Assembly: GCA_038043465.1 (NCBI GenBank)
Contig: JBBTBX010000003.1
Location: forward strand, 1-64,000
Reading direction: 5' to 3'
From: SXRF01 sp038043465
GTDB lineage: Bacteria > Pseudomonadota > Alphaproteobacteria > Rickettsiales > SXRF01
DNA length: 64,000 bases
In this document: in pieces, positions 1 through 7,049 of the stretch
Numbering within the stretch: position 1 is the stretch's first letter
Layout: every line of letters starts with the position of its first letter
Made by a program: the position numbers and the translations under genes
Notes under the pieces: model-generated
What the model was told of the DNA's origin: nothing
Databases searched by the model: none
The model's input: the letters and a program-made list of their open reading frames with translations, nothing else

Positions 1-37
1 AATCTAATCTCATACTACGAGATTAAATCTGGACCAA

Positions 38-385
38 TTATAGGGGGGCAGGACAATATTTTTCGTATCTTGTGGCAATTTTGCGGAAGTGCTTGAGTTT
101 TGAGAAGCAGCATTCAATGAGATGTCTCTCCTTATAAACTTCCTTGTCATAGTGTCGTTGCTCGATGCGGTTTTTCTTTGGTGGGATGACGGGAATCGCA
201 CCATTTTTCTGAATATAATCAACTATTTCATTACTGTCATATCCCTTGTCAGCCAATACGTAGTTGGCGTTGTGGTTCTCCAGCAATGTTAAAGCCTGCG
301 TACAATCCGCCACTTCTCCGCCAGTGATAATGAACCTTAGTGGATTGCCGAGAGCATCGCACAGCAGATGAATCTTGGTGGTCAA
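38..385 (-). CDS. IS5-family transposase, C-terminal frame (orfB)
   Basis: This is the C-terminal half of the DDE transposase. It has TKIHLLCDALGNPLRF at the N-terminus, the second catalytic Asp in LADKGYDSN near residue 48, and the Glu in RHLIECCFSKLKHF near residue 90, which are the usual IS5 positions. It probably has no independent start: coding similarity runs upstream of the first Met into the orfA overlap, so the likely product is an orfA-orfB fusion made by a -1 frameshift at 422-429. The two halves look intact, so the element may be active if its ends are. Confidence 0.8.
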   Translation of the reverse strand: MTTKIHLLCDALGNPLRFIITGGEVADCTQALTLLENHNANYVLADKGYDSNEIVDYIQKNGAIPVIPPKKNRIEQRHYDKEVYKERHLIECCFSKLKHFRKIATRYEKYCPAPL

Positions 386-774
386 TCCACCTCGGGAACG
401 CCCCAGAGCCTTGTCTTTGTGTTTTTTTTAGATGTTGCAGCTTGTTGATGGGCGCGGATGATGGTGGAATCAATCATCACATATTCATTGTCACGTTCTT
501 TGGCGAGCATAGCAAACATTTTTTCCCAAACGCCTTGTTCTGCCCAGCGCAGAAAACGTTGATGAACGATTTTCCATTTGCCATAGCGTGGTGGCAAATC
601 ACACCATCTGGCACCACTGCGTAACGTCCAGCACACACCATTTACAAAACGCCTATTATTCTGGCGCATTGCACGGCAATCAAGGATTTCAGCCAGTATC
701 GATTCCATCTTGCGCCATTGTGACGCGTTTAATTCGTAACGTGATGTCATGTGCGACCTCCATAAATGAGGCAC
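382..774 (-). CDS. IS5-family transposase, N-terminal frame (orfA)
   Basis: This is the N-terminal half of an IS5-type transposase, which cuts and joins the IS ends. The DUF4096-like helical region spans about residues 10-85 (motif RSGARWCDLPPRYGKW), and the first catalytic Asp is in VMIDSTIIRAH near residue 107. The frame ends just after an A8 run (complement of 422-429). A -1 slip there joins it to the downstream frame, which carries the rest of the catalytic core; this matches the programmed frameshifting known for this IS group. An alternative start at 750 (MTSRYEL) removes eight residues and fits the family better. Confidence 0.8.
   Translation of the reverse strand: MPHLWRSHMTSRYELNASQWRKMESILAEILDCRAMRQNNRRFVNGVCWTLRSGARWCDLPPRYGKWKIVHQRFLRWAEQGVWEKMFAMLAKERDNEYVMIDSTIIRAHQQAATSKKNTKTRLWGVPEVD
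422..429 (-). promoter_or_regulatory. putative -1 frameshift slippery A8 run
   Basis: The coding strand has eight consecutive A residues where orfA and orfB overlap. The frame arithmetic (orfA codons start at positions divisible by 3, orfB codons one base further upstream) needs exactly a -1 shift. This is the signal expected for IS427-like elements. A simple inactivating frameshift or a sequencing error in the homopolymer cannot be excluded. Confidence 0.6.
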
Positions 775-803
775 AACAGTATGAAAAATATATTGATATT
801 ACG

Positions 804-926
804 TTAATTGAAGATACAGCCTAGAAAAATAAATGCACAACCTAATAATATGGAAATCAGGGCAGCAATTTTTTCTTTAGAAATTATTTTGGGAATATTG
901 GTAGATTTAGAAATAGTAGTATTCAT
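804..926 (-). CDS. 40-residue single-pass membrane microprotein (hypothetical)
   Basis: This is a short ORF in otherwise empty DNA between the IS and leuB. The product starts MNTTISKSTNIPK, has a basic stretch, then a hydrophobic C-terminal segment of about 18 residues with two Cys (AALISILLGCAFIFLGC). A GAG stretch lies six bases before the ATG. The layout, a polar N-terminus followed by one membrane helix, resembles small membrane proteins or type I toxins, but I recognise no family. An ORF this short can occur by chance. Confidence 0.35.
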   Translation of the reverse strand: MNTTISKSTNIPKIISKEKIAALISILLGCAFIFLGCIFN

Positions 927-1022
927 AAAAAACTCGATCCCATTTTAATTTTCTTGAACAATAACTCAAAGATAAACCATTGCCATCACATTATTTGGGT
1001 AGGGTAGCTACGTCAATTTTTT

Positions 1023-2111
1023 TTATGCAGCAAGCTCTTTAAGTATCGCATCACCCATTTCGCCGGTGGAAAGTTTTTTCTTTCCGTCCTGCATAATGTC
1101 GGCAGTGCGCAGACCTTTGGCAAGGACAGATTTTATCGCCGCTTCCAATTTGTCTGCTTCTTTCTTCATATCAAACGAATAGCGCAGCATCATGGCGAAT
1201 GATAAAATAGTTGCGATCGGGTTGGCTATGCCTTTTCCAGCAATATCAGGCGCAGAACCGTGTACTGGTTCGTACAGTGCAGGTGTTCCTGGTTCACCAA
1301 GCGAAGCCGAAGGAAGCATCCCCAGAGAGCCGGTGAGCATAGAAGCAACATCCGATAGAATATCTCCGAACATATTATTTGTAACCATCACGTCAAACTG
1401 TTTTGGGTTACGCACCAGCTGCATAGCGGCATTATCAACATACATGTGCGAAAGCTGGATATTGGGATATTCCGCTTGTCCGACTTTGATAATTTCTTCG
1501 CGCCACATTTCGGTGCATTCCAACACGTTGGCCTTGTCCACCGAGCATAATTTTCCACCCCGTTTTTTTGCTAGTTCAAAAGCAGCGCGGGCAATACGGA
1601 TAACTTCTGGTGAGGTATAAACTTCTGTGTTGATACCCCTGCGAGTGCCGTCAGGCAAGGTTTCCACGCCGCGTGGCTGCCCGAAATAAATTCCGCCGGT
1701 TAGTTCGCGCACAATCATAATATCAAGCCCAGCAACCACTTCATGTTTAAGGGTGGAAGCATCAGCCAGCGCATCAAAGCACACAGCAGGGCGGAGATTG
1801 GCAAATAAACCGAGGGCTTTGCGGATGCCAAGCAAACCTTTTTCTGGGCGCGAAGCAATCGGCAGCGATTCCCATTTTGGCCCACCCACTGCGCCAAGCA
1901 GTATTGCATCTGATTTTTTAGCAGCAACCACGGTTTCATCAGGAAACGGAGTGCCAACCGCATCATAAGCCGCGCCACCTAGAAGCGCATCGCTGGTGGT
2001 GAATTTTACGCTTCCGTTATTGCTAAACCAATCAATAATTTTTTTTGTTTCCGCTATAACTTCAGGTCCAATGCCGTCACCTGGCAGGAGCAAAATATTT
2101 TTTTTGGTCAT
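1023..2111 (-). CDS. leuB: 3-isopropylmalate dehydrogenase
   Basis: LeuB oxidatively decarboxylates 3-isopropylmalate to 2-ketoisocaproate with NAD+, the third step of leucine synthesis, in the cytosol. The 362 residues match the usual length. Visible motifs are LLPGDGIGPEV at the N-terminus, the RELTGGIYFGQPRG substrate loop near residues 135-150, and NNMFGDILSDVASMLTGSLG near residues 245-265 with the Mg2+-binding Asp residues. It lies downstream of leuC and leuD on the same strand but is separated from them by a transporter, a YciI gene and a toxin-antitoxin pair, so it may have its own promoter. The ATG at 2111 is preceded by a purine-rich gaggaaaaaataa stretch. Confidence 0.95.
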   Translation of the reverse strand: MTKKNILLLPGDGIGPEVIAETKKIIDWFSNNGSVKFTTSDALLGGAAYDAVGTPFPDETVVAAKKSDAILLGAVGGPKWESLPIASRPEKGLLGIRKALGLFANLRPAVCFDALADASTLKHEVVAGLDIMIVRELTGGIYFGQPRGVETLPDGTRRGINTEVYTSPEVIRIARAAFELAKKRGGKLCSVDKANVLECTEMWREEIIKVGQAEYPNIQLSHMYVDNAAMQLVRNPKQFDVMVTNNMFGDILSDVASMLTGSLGMLPSASLGEPGTPALYEPVHGSAPDIAGKGIANPIATILSFAMMLRYSFDMKKEADKLEAAIKSVLAKGLRTADIMQDGKKKLSTGEMGDAILKELAA

Positions 2112-2139
2112 TATTTTTTCCTCAATTTTTATTCAATAA

Positions 2140-2415
2140 TTAAAATTTCATTTCCAGAATTTTATATACAGAGTCATCATTGCGCTTGCCAATTACATCC
2201 ACAAATAACACATCATTTTCTATATGATAAATTATTCTATATTCGCCCACACTAACTCGACGCAAGCCAAGAACTCGTCCTTGTATCTGTATTGAATCAT
2301 GTGGATATGGATTAACTACAAGCTTGTCAATAGCTGCAACTATCTGGCGTTGGTGTTTTGCTGGGAGTTTAGGAGTAAATTTTCGCGCTTGTCTTGAAAC
2401 CTCAATCTTTAGCAC
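2140..2415 (-). CDS. RelE/ParE-superfamily toxin
   Basis: This is a type II toxin of the RelE/ParE fold. The core VSRQARKFTPKLPAKHQRQI, then LRRVSVGEYRIIYHIENDVLFVDVIGKRND, follows the family pattern of helical hairpin, beta-sheet and a conserved basic patch (LRRVSVGEYRI). I place the start at GTG 2415, giving about 91 residues, because homology begins at KIEVSRQA; the longer open frame up to 2493 would add an unrelated basic tail. With this start it overlaps the 3' end of the antitoxin gene by 14 bases, the usual translational coupling of such pairs. RelE-type toxins cleave ribosome-bound mRNA and ParE types poison gyrase; the sequence alone does not separate these. Confidence 0.8.
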   Translation of the reverse strand: MLKIEVSRQARKFTPKLPAKHQRQIVAAIDKLVVNPYPHDSIQIQGRVLGLRRVSVGEYRIIYHIENDVLFVDVIGKRNDDSVYKILEMKF

Positions 2416-2632
2416 GATGCATTTCCTCAAGCCAATTCTGACTTTCTGCCTGTGAATGATAACCTTCTTTTGCTGCGGTTTCAGCTTGCTCACTCCAATA
2501 CATATCCTCCAGGTAGCGTTCTACAGCCTGCTTTACAATAGTTGTTTGTTGCTCCTGCGTTGAAGCCCCAAACTTGCCAAGAATAGCAAGAACGCCGTCA
2601 GGCAAAGAAATATCAAAAGTAATATGCTGCAT
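2402..2632 (-). CDS. RHH-type antitoxin of the RelE/ParE pair
   Basis: This small acidic protein lies directly upstream of and overlaps the toxin gene. The start at 2632 (MQHITFDISLPDGVL) gives 76 residues; the open frame reaches 2680, but those extra residues look non-coding. The N-terminus resembles a ribbon-helix-helix DNA-binding strand (HITFDISLPDGV), followed by helical VKQAVERYLEDMYWSEQAETAAKEG. Such proteins neutralise the toxin through the C-terminus and repress their own operon. The class assignment rests on size, context and the short N-terminal motif. Confidence 0.7.
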   Translation of the reverse strand: MQHITFDISLPDGVLAILGKFGASTQEQQTTIVKQAVERYLEDMYWSEQAETAAKEGYHSQAESQNWLEEMHRAKD

Positions 2633-2683
2633 TTTATCCTCAAAAATCAAAATTTGTAGTATTTGGCATATTCTAACCAAAAG

Positions 2684-2998
2684 TCATTGGTTTTGCAATA
2701 AATCCTTGAAACTATCTCCGAGTTTTGCTGGTATAATAGTTATATTATCCCAGACTTTGCCGGAAACATACGGCTCATTTGCCAGCCAAGCGTCCAGTTC
2801 CTTGCGCGACTCGTAATTCACGATAATGTTCGAGCCAATCATTTTACCAGCTTCATCCAAAAGTGCAGCACCGCAGATCATATTGCCATTTGCCCGCGCC
2901 TGCGCCATTGCTTCGGTGTGCGCTGTGCGTGCTGCCATGCGCCTTGCCATCGCGCCTTCATCTTTGGCATCATAAGCTATAATCACAAATTGCTGCAT
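2684..2998 (-). CDS. YciI family protein
   Basis: This is a 104-residue protein of the YCII family (dimeric alpha-beta barrel). The start MQQFVIIAYDAKDE and the C-terminal DAWLANEPYVSGKVWDNITI are typical, including the His/Asp-type pocket region (RTAHTEAMAQARANG). Family members bind small ligands, and some have dehydrochlorinase or hydrolase activity; the function here is unknown. It lies between the CDF transporter and the toxin-antitoxin pair, all on the same strand, so it may be co-transcribed from the leuCD side. Confidence 0.85.
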   Translation of the reverse strand: MQQFVIIAYDAKDEGAMARRMAARTAHTEAMAQARANGNMICGAALLDEAGKMIGSNIIVNYESRKELDAWLANEPYVSGKVWDNITIIPAKLGDSFKDLLQNQ

Positions 2999-3058
2999 AT
3001 TATCTGACTTTCAATAATCGGCGTTGTTATCATTCGGATAGGCTTTTACACCAAATTC

Positions 3059-3658
3059 CTAGCTTCTCAACTCACTTTTTGCATGTTTAATGATTTTCAG
3101 GGCGGAGCTGCCTCCCAGCCAGGCAATGCCAAGTGCTACCAGAAAATCCGGCCACATTGAATTAGTCGCATAGACAAGAAATGCTGCCGCCAGAATCATT
3201 ATATTGGCAAAAGCATCATTACGGCTGCATAACCATACAGACTGCATGTTACTGTCGCGCCCACGCGAACTATAAAGCAGAAAAGCACTTACTACATTGA
3301 CAATTAATGCTAATGCTCCCACCCAGCCCATTGTGCTGTATACCGGCATAGTCTCAGAGGTCAGGTTATGAACCCCCTGCATCAAGGCTAAACCAGCCAG
3401 AACCAGCATTAATGTTGCCTTAAACAAGGCGGCTTTGGCGCGGATATGGATATGTTTTTGTATAACATATAAGGTGATAATATAGCTCAACGAATCACTG
3501 AAAAAATCCATGGAATCGGCAAGGAGTGCGCTGGAATCGGCAATAATGCCCTGCCATAACTCAATCACAAACATAACAAGATTAAGCACCAGAACAACCC
3601 ACAGCATTCTACGGTCGTGGGTTATATGGTCATGATCATGCGTGTGACATTCCGACAT
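3059..3658 (-). CDS. cation diffusion facilitator (CDF) transporter
   Basis: This is a short CDF-type metal/proton antiporter of 199 residues in the inner membrane, with about five to six hydrophobic segments. A His-rich N-terminus (HTHDHDHITHD) precedes TM1. The metal-site motif appears as SALLADSMDFFSDSLSY near residues 42-58; the first Asp pair of the canonical HxxxD or DxxxD site is present as D46/D50. There is no long cytosolic C-terminal domain, so this is the compact subtype. The start codon directly follows the leuD stop (TAAATG), so the two are probably translated from one mRNA. The substrate (Zn, Fe, Mn or Co) cannot be read from the sequence. Confidence 0.85.
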   Translation of the reverse strand: MSECHTHDHDHITHDRRMLWVVLVLNLVMFVIELWQGIIADSSALLADSMDFFSDSLSYIITLYVIQKHIHIRAKAALFKATLMLVLAGLALMQGVHNLTSETMPVYSTMGWVGALALIVNVVSAFLLYSSRGRDSNMQSVWLCSRNDAFANIMILAAAFLVYATNSMWPDFLVALGIAWLGGSSALKIIKHAKSELRS

Positions 3659-4270
3659 TTACGCCGCCAGCCAAGGAGTCACTTCTTTCTGCTTGGCTTC
3701 GTAGGCTGAGATTTCTTTAAGCTTCTGCATGGTAAGACCAATATCATCAAGACCATTTATCAGGCAGTTTTTACGGAAAGGTTCGACCTCAAAAGAAAAT
3801 GGAGATGTATTTTGTCCTTCCGCCTGCACGATCTGTTTTTCTAAATCCACGCTGATTTTTTTGCCGCTCTCTGCTGCTTGCATTAAAAGTGACACTTGCT
3901 CTTTTGGCAGTACAATTGGTAATATACCGTTTTTGAAGCAGTTATTATAAAAAATATCGGCATATGATGTGGCAATTACGCAGCGAATCCCGAAATCGAG
4001 CAAAGCCCACGGTGCGTGTTCGCGCGAAGAGCCACAGCCAAAATTCGCGCCGGAAACTAAAATTTCTGAGTGGTCATATGGCGCGCGGTGCAGCACAAAA
4101 TCTTCAACGCGCGAACCATCAACGCGAAAGCGCATTTCATAAAATAAACCTTCTTTAAGGCCGGTGCGGGCAATGGTTTTCAGGAACTGCTTGGGAATTA
4201 TCATGTCGGTGTCGACATTATCAATCGGCAGCGGCGCGGCAATGGCGGAGAGTGAATTAAATGGTTTCAT
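3659..4270 (-). CDS. leuD: 3-isopropylmalate dehydratase, small subunit
   Basis: LeuD is the swivel-domain subunit that pairs with LeuC to isomerise 2-isopropylmalate to 3-isopropylmalate. The length, 203 residues, is normal. Visible motifs are PLPIDNVDTDMIIPKQFLK at the N-terminus, the phosphate-like binding loop ANFGCGSSREHAPWAL near residues 73-88, and the C-terminal FRKNCLINGLDDIGLT. It follows a 56-residue ORF that itself overlaps leuC, and it is abutted by the CDF gene, so leuC, the small ORF, leuD and the CDF gene look like one transcript. Confidence 0.95.
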   Translation of the reverse strand: MKPFNSLSAIAAPLPIDNVDTDMIIPKQFLKTIARTGLKEGLFYEMRFRVDGSRVEDFVLHRAPYDHSEILVSGANFGCGSSREHAPWALLDFGIRCVIATSYADIFYNNCFKNGILPIVLPKEQVSLLMQAAESGKKISVDLEKQIVQAEGQNTSPFSFEVEPFRKNCLINGLDDIGLTMQKLKEISAYEAKQKEVTPWLAA

Positions 4271-4271
4271 A

Positions 4272-4442
4272 TCAAGTCTTCCAAGGGTCTAAATCAATCG
4301 GTGTAAGGTGAGTAGGCTGCGCTGGTTTGCCATAATCCAGTTCATCCCAGTTGACTATTTGCGTTTCCCTTTTTTTCTCGTCTTTCTTTTCTTCTTTTTT
4401 CTTTTTAGAGAAGAGTGATTTAATTGAGCTGAAAAATCCCAT
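4272..4442 (-). CDS. 56-residue basic small protein between leuC and leuD
   Basis: This unannotated ORF has its ATG overlapping the leuC stop by one base (TAATG), and it ends one base before leuD. The product starts MGFFSSIKSLFSKKKKEEKK, continues with a Lys/Glu-rich stretch, and ends with a composed, Pro-rich tail (VNWDELDYGKPAQPTHLTPI, then DLDPWKT). The amphipathic start plus basic run could bind membrane or nucleic acid, but I know no family for it. Tight coupling on both sides and a non-random C-terminal half make it more likely real than chance. A regulatory role in the leucine operon is only a guess. Confidence 0.7.
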   Translation of the reverse strand: MGFFSSIKSLFSKKKKEEKKDEKKRETQIVNWDELDYGKPAQPTHLTPIDLDPWKT

Positions 4443-5827
4443 TATTTTATCTCCCTTATATCCGCCAGTCTTCCAGTCACCGCTGCGGCAACTGCCATAG
4501 CTGGTGATAACAGGTGAGTGCGACCGCCGCGCCCCTGCCTGCCTTCAAAATTGCGGTTGCTGGTAGAGGCGCAACGTTCGCCGTTTTCCAGCTTGTCAGC
4601 GTTCATGGCGAGGCACATTGAGCAACCCGGTTCGCGCCACTCAAAACCTGCCGCGAGGAATATTTTATCCAGCCCTTCTTTTTCCGCCTGTTCTTTAACC
4701 AGACCGGAACCGGGAACGACCATAGCCAGCTTTACATTGCCCGCCACTTTGCGTCCCTGCGCGAATTTTGCAGCTTCCCGCAGATCCTCGATGCGTCCGT
4801 TGGTGCAGGAGCCGATGAATACTTTATCTATCACTATATCGGTAAGTTTCATTCCGGCGGTGAGCCCCATATATTCCAGTGCCCGCGCTTTGGTTGGCGT
4901 GTCACCAGCGGGAACGGTAGCAGTTATAGGCAGCACATCTTCCGGCGATGTTCCCCAGGTTACTTGCGGGGCGATATCGGCAGCGTTTATAATAACTTCC
5001 GCATCATATTTCGCGCCAACATCTGATGGCAATGTTTTCCAGTAGGCAACGGCTTTGTCAAAATCAGCACCGTGCGGCGCGTGGTTACGACCGCGCAAAT
5101 ATGCAAAAGTTTTTTCATCAGGTGCGATGAGACCGGCGCGTGCGCCCGCTTCAATCGACATATTGCATACTGTCATGCGCCCTTCCATCGATAAATCTCT
5201 GATAGCTTCGCCGGCATATTCTATCACATAACCTGTCCCACCAGCAGTGCCTATCCTGCCGATGACAGCGAGGGTTATATCTTTAGCGGTAACGCCTTCT
5301 GGCAGTTTTCCATCAACCCGTACCAGCATGTTTTTTGCGCGGCGTTGAATTAGTGTTTGCGTGGCAAGAACATGTTCAACTTCTGAAGTGCCGATGCCAA
5401 ATGCCAGCGCACCAAATGCGCCGTGGGTGCTGGTGTGTGAGTCACCGCAGACGATAGTCATTCCCGGCTGGGTAAAGCCCTGTTCAGGACCTACGATATG
5501 CACGATGCCCTGACGTTTATCATCCATCGCATAATGGGTGATACCAAATTCCTGAGCGTTATCTGCCAAGGTCTGCACCTGAATACGCGAAGTCTCGTCC
5601 TTGATAATGCCTTGCTTGCGCTCAGGCGTAGTCGGTACGTTGTGGTCGGGAACGGCAAGCGTCGCATCGGGACGGCGAACCCTGCGCCCACTTACGCGCA
5701 GCCCTTCAAAAGCCTGTGGACTGGTCACTTCATGCACAAGATGGCGATCAATATATAACAGGCAAGTGCCACCATCCTGCTCAGATACAAGGTGGGAATC
5801 AAAGATTTTATCAAAGAGAGTTTTCAT
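4442..5827 (-). CDS. leuC: 3-isopropylmalate dehydratase, large subunit
   Basis: LeuC is the [4Fe-4S] aconitase-family subunit of isopropylmalate isomerase. Its 461 residues match the family. The N-terminal TLFDKIFDSHLVSEQDGG, the CGDSHTSTHGAFGALAFGIG motif near residue 128, and the cluster ligands in FIGSCTNGR near residue 340 and GCSMCLAMN near residue 403 are all visible. It lies downstream of rplS, separated by an inverted heptamer repeat, in the trmD-rplS-leuC order common in alphaproteobacteria. It overlaps the next small ORF by one base. Confidence 0.96.
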   Translation of the reverse strand: MKTLFDKIFDSHLVSEQDGGTCLLYIDRHLVHEVTSPQAFEGLRVSGRRVRRPDATLAVPDHNVPTTPERKQGIIKDETSRIQVQTLADNAQEFGITHYAMDDKRQGIVHIVGPEQGFTQPGMTIVCGDSHTSTHGAFGALAFGIGTSEVEHVLATQTLIQRRAKNMLVRVDGKLPEGVTAKDITLAVIGRIGTAGGTGYVIEYAGEAIRDLSMEGRMTVCNMSIEAGARAGLIAPDEKTFAYLRGRNHAPHGADFDKAVAYWKTLPSDVGAKYDAEVIINAADIAPQVTWGTSPEDVLPITATVPAGDTPTKARALEYMGLTAGMKLTDIVIDKVFIGSCTNGRIEDLREAAKFAQGRKVAGNVKLAMVVPGSGLVKEQAEKEGLDKIFLAAGFEWREPGCSMCLAMNADKLENGERCASTSNRNFEGRQGRGGRTHLLSPAMAVAAAVTGRLADIREIK

Positions 5828-5830
5828 AGA

Positions 5831-5889
5831 AGATAATTAGATAAATAGATTATTAGATAAATAAAAATAGCACCAATTATCTAATAATC
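5831..5889. repeat. heptamer-type inverted repeat between rplS and leuC
   Basis: The left arm reads as iterated 7-mers related to tagataa/agataat, and the right arm holds their complements. A perfect 13-bp stem is formed by 5848-5860 (gattattagataa) and 5877-5889, with a 16-nt loop. There is no T-tract on the transcribed (minus) strand, so it does not look like a classical terminator. It belongs to the dispersed heptamer-hairpin family of this window. Confidence 0.75.
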
Positions 5890-5904
5890 AAATCATCAAT
5901 TCAT

Positions 5905-6282
5905 CTAAGCTTCAATCTTCTTCGCATCGCGTTTTTCGGTAATGCGGGCAGCTTTACCGGTGAGACCACGCAGATAGTATAATTTAGCGCGGCGAACTTC
6001 ACCTTTACGCACCAGTTCAACGCTTTCAACGCGTGGTGAATAGGTTGGGAATACGCGTTCAACGCCTTCGCCGTGGCTGAGTTTACGCACGGTGAATGAA
6101 GAACGTACGCCGGCGTTTTTCTTGCCGATGCAGATGCCTTCAAAAATCTGGGTACGTTCGGTGTTGCCTTCGATAATGCGCACGCCGACTTTAATGGTGT
6201 CGCCCTGGGCAAAATTATCAATACGCTTGCCGGCTGCGAGCTTTTCCATGTTTTCTTTTTCAATTGTCTGCAACAAATTCAT
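5905..6282 (-). CDS. rplS: 50S ribosomal protein L19
   Basis: L19 lies at the 30S-50S interface of the large subunit. The protein has 125 residues, starting MNLLQTIEKENMEKLA, with the conserved FAQGDTIKVGVRIIEGNTER, FEGICIGKKNAGVRSSFTVR and ERVFPTYSPRVESVELVRKG segments in the usual order. It follows trmD by four bases on the same strand, the standard trmD-rplS pairing. The C-terminus (KRDAKKIEA) is a short charged tail of normal size. Confidence 0.97.
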   Translation of the reverse strand: MNLLQTIEKENMEKLAAGKRIDNFAQGDTIKVGVRIIEGNTERTQIFEGICIGKKNAGVRSSFTVRKLSHGEGVERVFPTYSPRVESVELVRKGEVRRAKLYYLRGLTGKAARITEKRDAKKIEA

Positions 6283-6286
6283 TTTA

Positions 6287-7021
6287 CTATTCCTTTTCTT
6301 TCTTTATCAAATCCGGGCGACGAGCTGCAGTTATAAGCTTTGCCTGCTCAAGCCGCCACGCTGAAATCTCTGCATGATTGCCGGAAAGTAAAACTTCCGG
6401 AACCGACCTATCATTCCAAAATGAGGGGCGAGTATAATGCGGATATTCCAGTAGTCTAGCAAATTCTGAAGCGGATGCAAAACTTTCTTGGGACAGGGCA
6501 TCTTCCTTGCCAATTACCCCGGGAAGCAGGCGCACACAGGCATCCATTATGGCTAGGGCGGCGATTTCCCCACCAGAAATTATGAAATCTCCGAGGCTTA
6601 CCTCCAGCATATTGTGATGGTCGATAATCCGCTGGTCAACCCCCTCAAACCGCCCACATAGAATGATAAGCTGTTCATTTTTAAGCTTTTCTATGAGCGG
6701 CTGGGTGATGGGGATGCCCCGTGGCGATGGGTAGATAATGGTGGTTGGCGGTTGGTGACTGGTGGTTGGGAAGAGTGTTTTTGCATGTTCTATAGCCACG
6801 TCCAGCACCTCCGGCTTCATCACCATGCCCGTGCCACCGCCATAGGAAGGCGCGTCTACAGTTTTGTGTTTATCAGTGGCGAAATCACGAATTTGCAGAG
6901 TTTTTAGCGACCAGATGCCTTTTTCCAAGGCTTTTCCCGCAAGCGTTTGCCCAAGCGGCCCGGGAAACATCTCAGGAAAGAGGGTGAGAATAATGGCTGA
7001 AAAAAGAGTTGGGGAATTCAT
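6287..7021 (-). CDS. trmD: tRNA (guanine37-N1)-methyltransferase
   Basis: TrmD methylates G37 of tRNAs that read CCN, CUN and CGG codons, preventing +1 frameshifts. It is a SPOUT knot enzyme acting as a cytosolic dimer. Visible motifs are TLFPEMFPGPL, YGGGTGMVMKPEV, the knot-forming IILCGRFEGVDQRII and SLGDFIISGGEIAALA. An in-frame upstream ATG at 7039 would add six residues; I prefer 7021 because MNSPTLFSAIILTLFPEMF fits the family. The segment PTTSHQPPTT, in the loop between the first methyltransferase strands and the knot, is encoded by an array of 7-bp repeats (6740-6770), so a dispersed repeat sits inside this essential gene. Confidence 0.96.
   Translation of the reverse strand: MNSPTLFSAIILTLFPEMFPGPLGQTLAGKALEKGIWSLKTLQIRDFATDKHKTVDAPSYGGGTGMVMKPEVLDVAIEHAKTLFPTTSHQPPTTIIYPSPRGIPITQPLIEKLKNEQLIILCGRFEGVDQRIIDHHNMLEVSLGDFIISGGEIAALAIMDACVRLLPGVIGKEDALSQESFASASEFARLLEYPHYTRPSFWNDRSVPEVLLSGNHAEISAWRLEQAKLITAARRPDLIKKEKE
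6740..6770. repeat. coding heptamer array inside trmD
   Basis: Four consecutive 7-mers on the plus strand read ggtggtt, ggcggtt, ggtgact, ggtggtt, followed by ggg. The 7-bp period puts the array in a different codon phase at each unit, which explains the varied Thr/Ser/His/Gln/Pro residues it encodes. Unlike the intergenic members, I see no complementary arm nearby. Confidence 0.75.
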
Positions 7022-7049
7022 AAAGATAGTTTTTTCCAAAATCAGCCTT

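Larger units (their letters stand above)
38..774 (-). mobile_element. IS5-family insertion sequence (two-ORF transposase)
   Basis: Two overlapping minus-strand reading frames together make a DDE transposase of the IS5 family (IS427/IS1031-like group). The 5' frame carries the helix-turn-helix part and the first catalytic Asp; the 3' frame carries the second Asp and the Glu. I could not match terminal inverted repeats. The sequence gagattaaatctgg at 20-33 lies just beyond the transposase stop and could be one end, but no inverted partner is visible upstream of the start near 775-830. The upstream end may be truncated or diverged, so these limits cover only the coding part. Confidence 0.8.

Noticed and set aside
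38..830. Complete IS with both terminal inverted repeats
   Set aside because: No sequence on the 5' side of the transposase matches the candidate end at 20-33, so a full-length element could not be delimited.
2416..2493. Longer N-terminus for the RelE-type toxin
   Set aside because: The added residues are encoded within the antitoxin gene and do not resemble the family, which begins at the KIEVSRQA strand.
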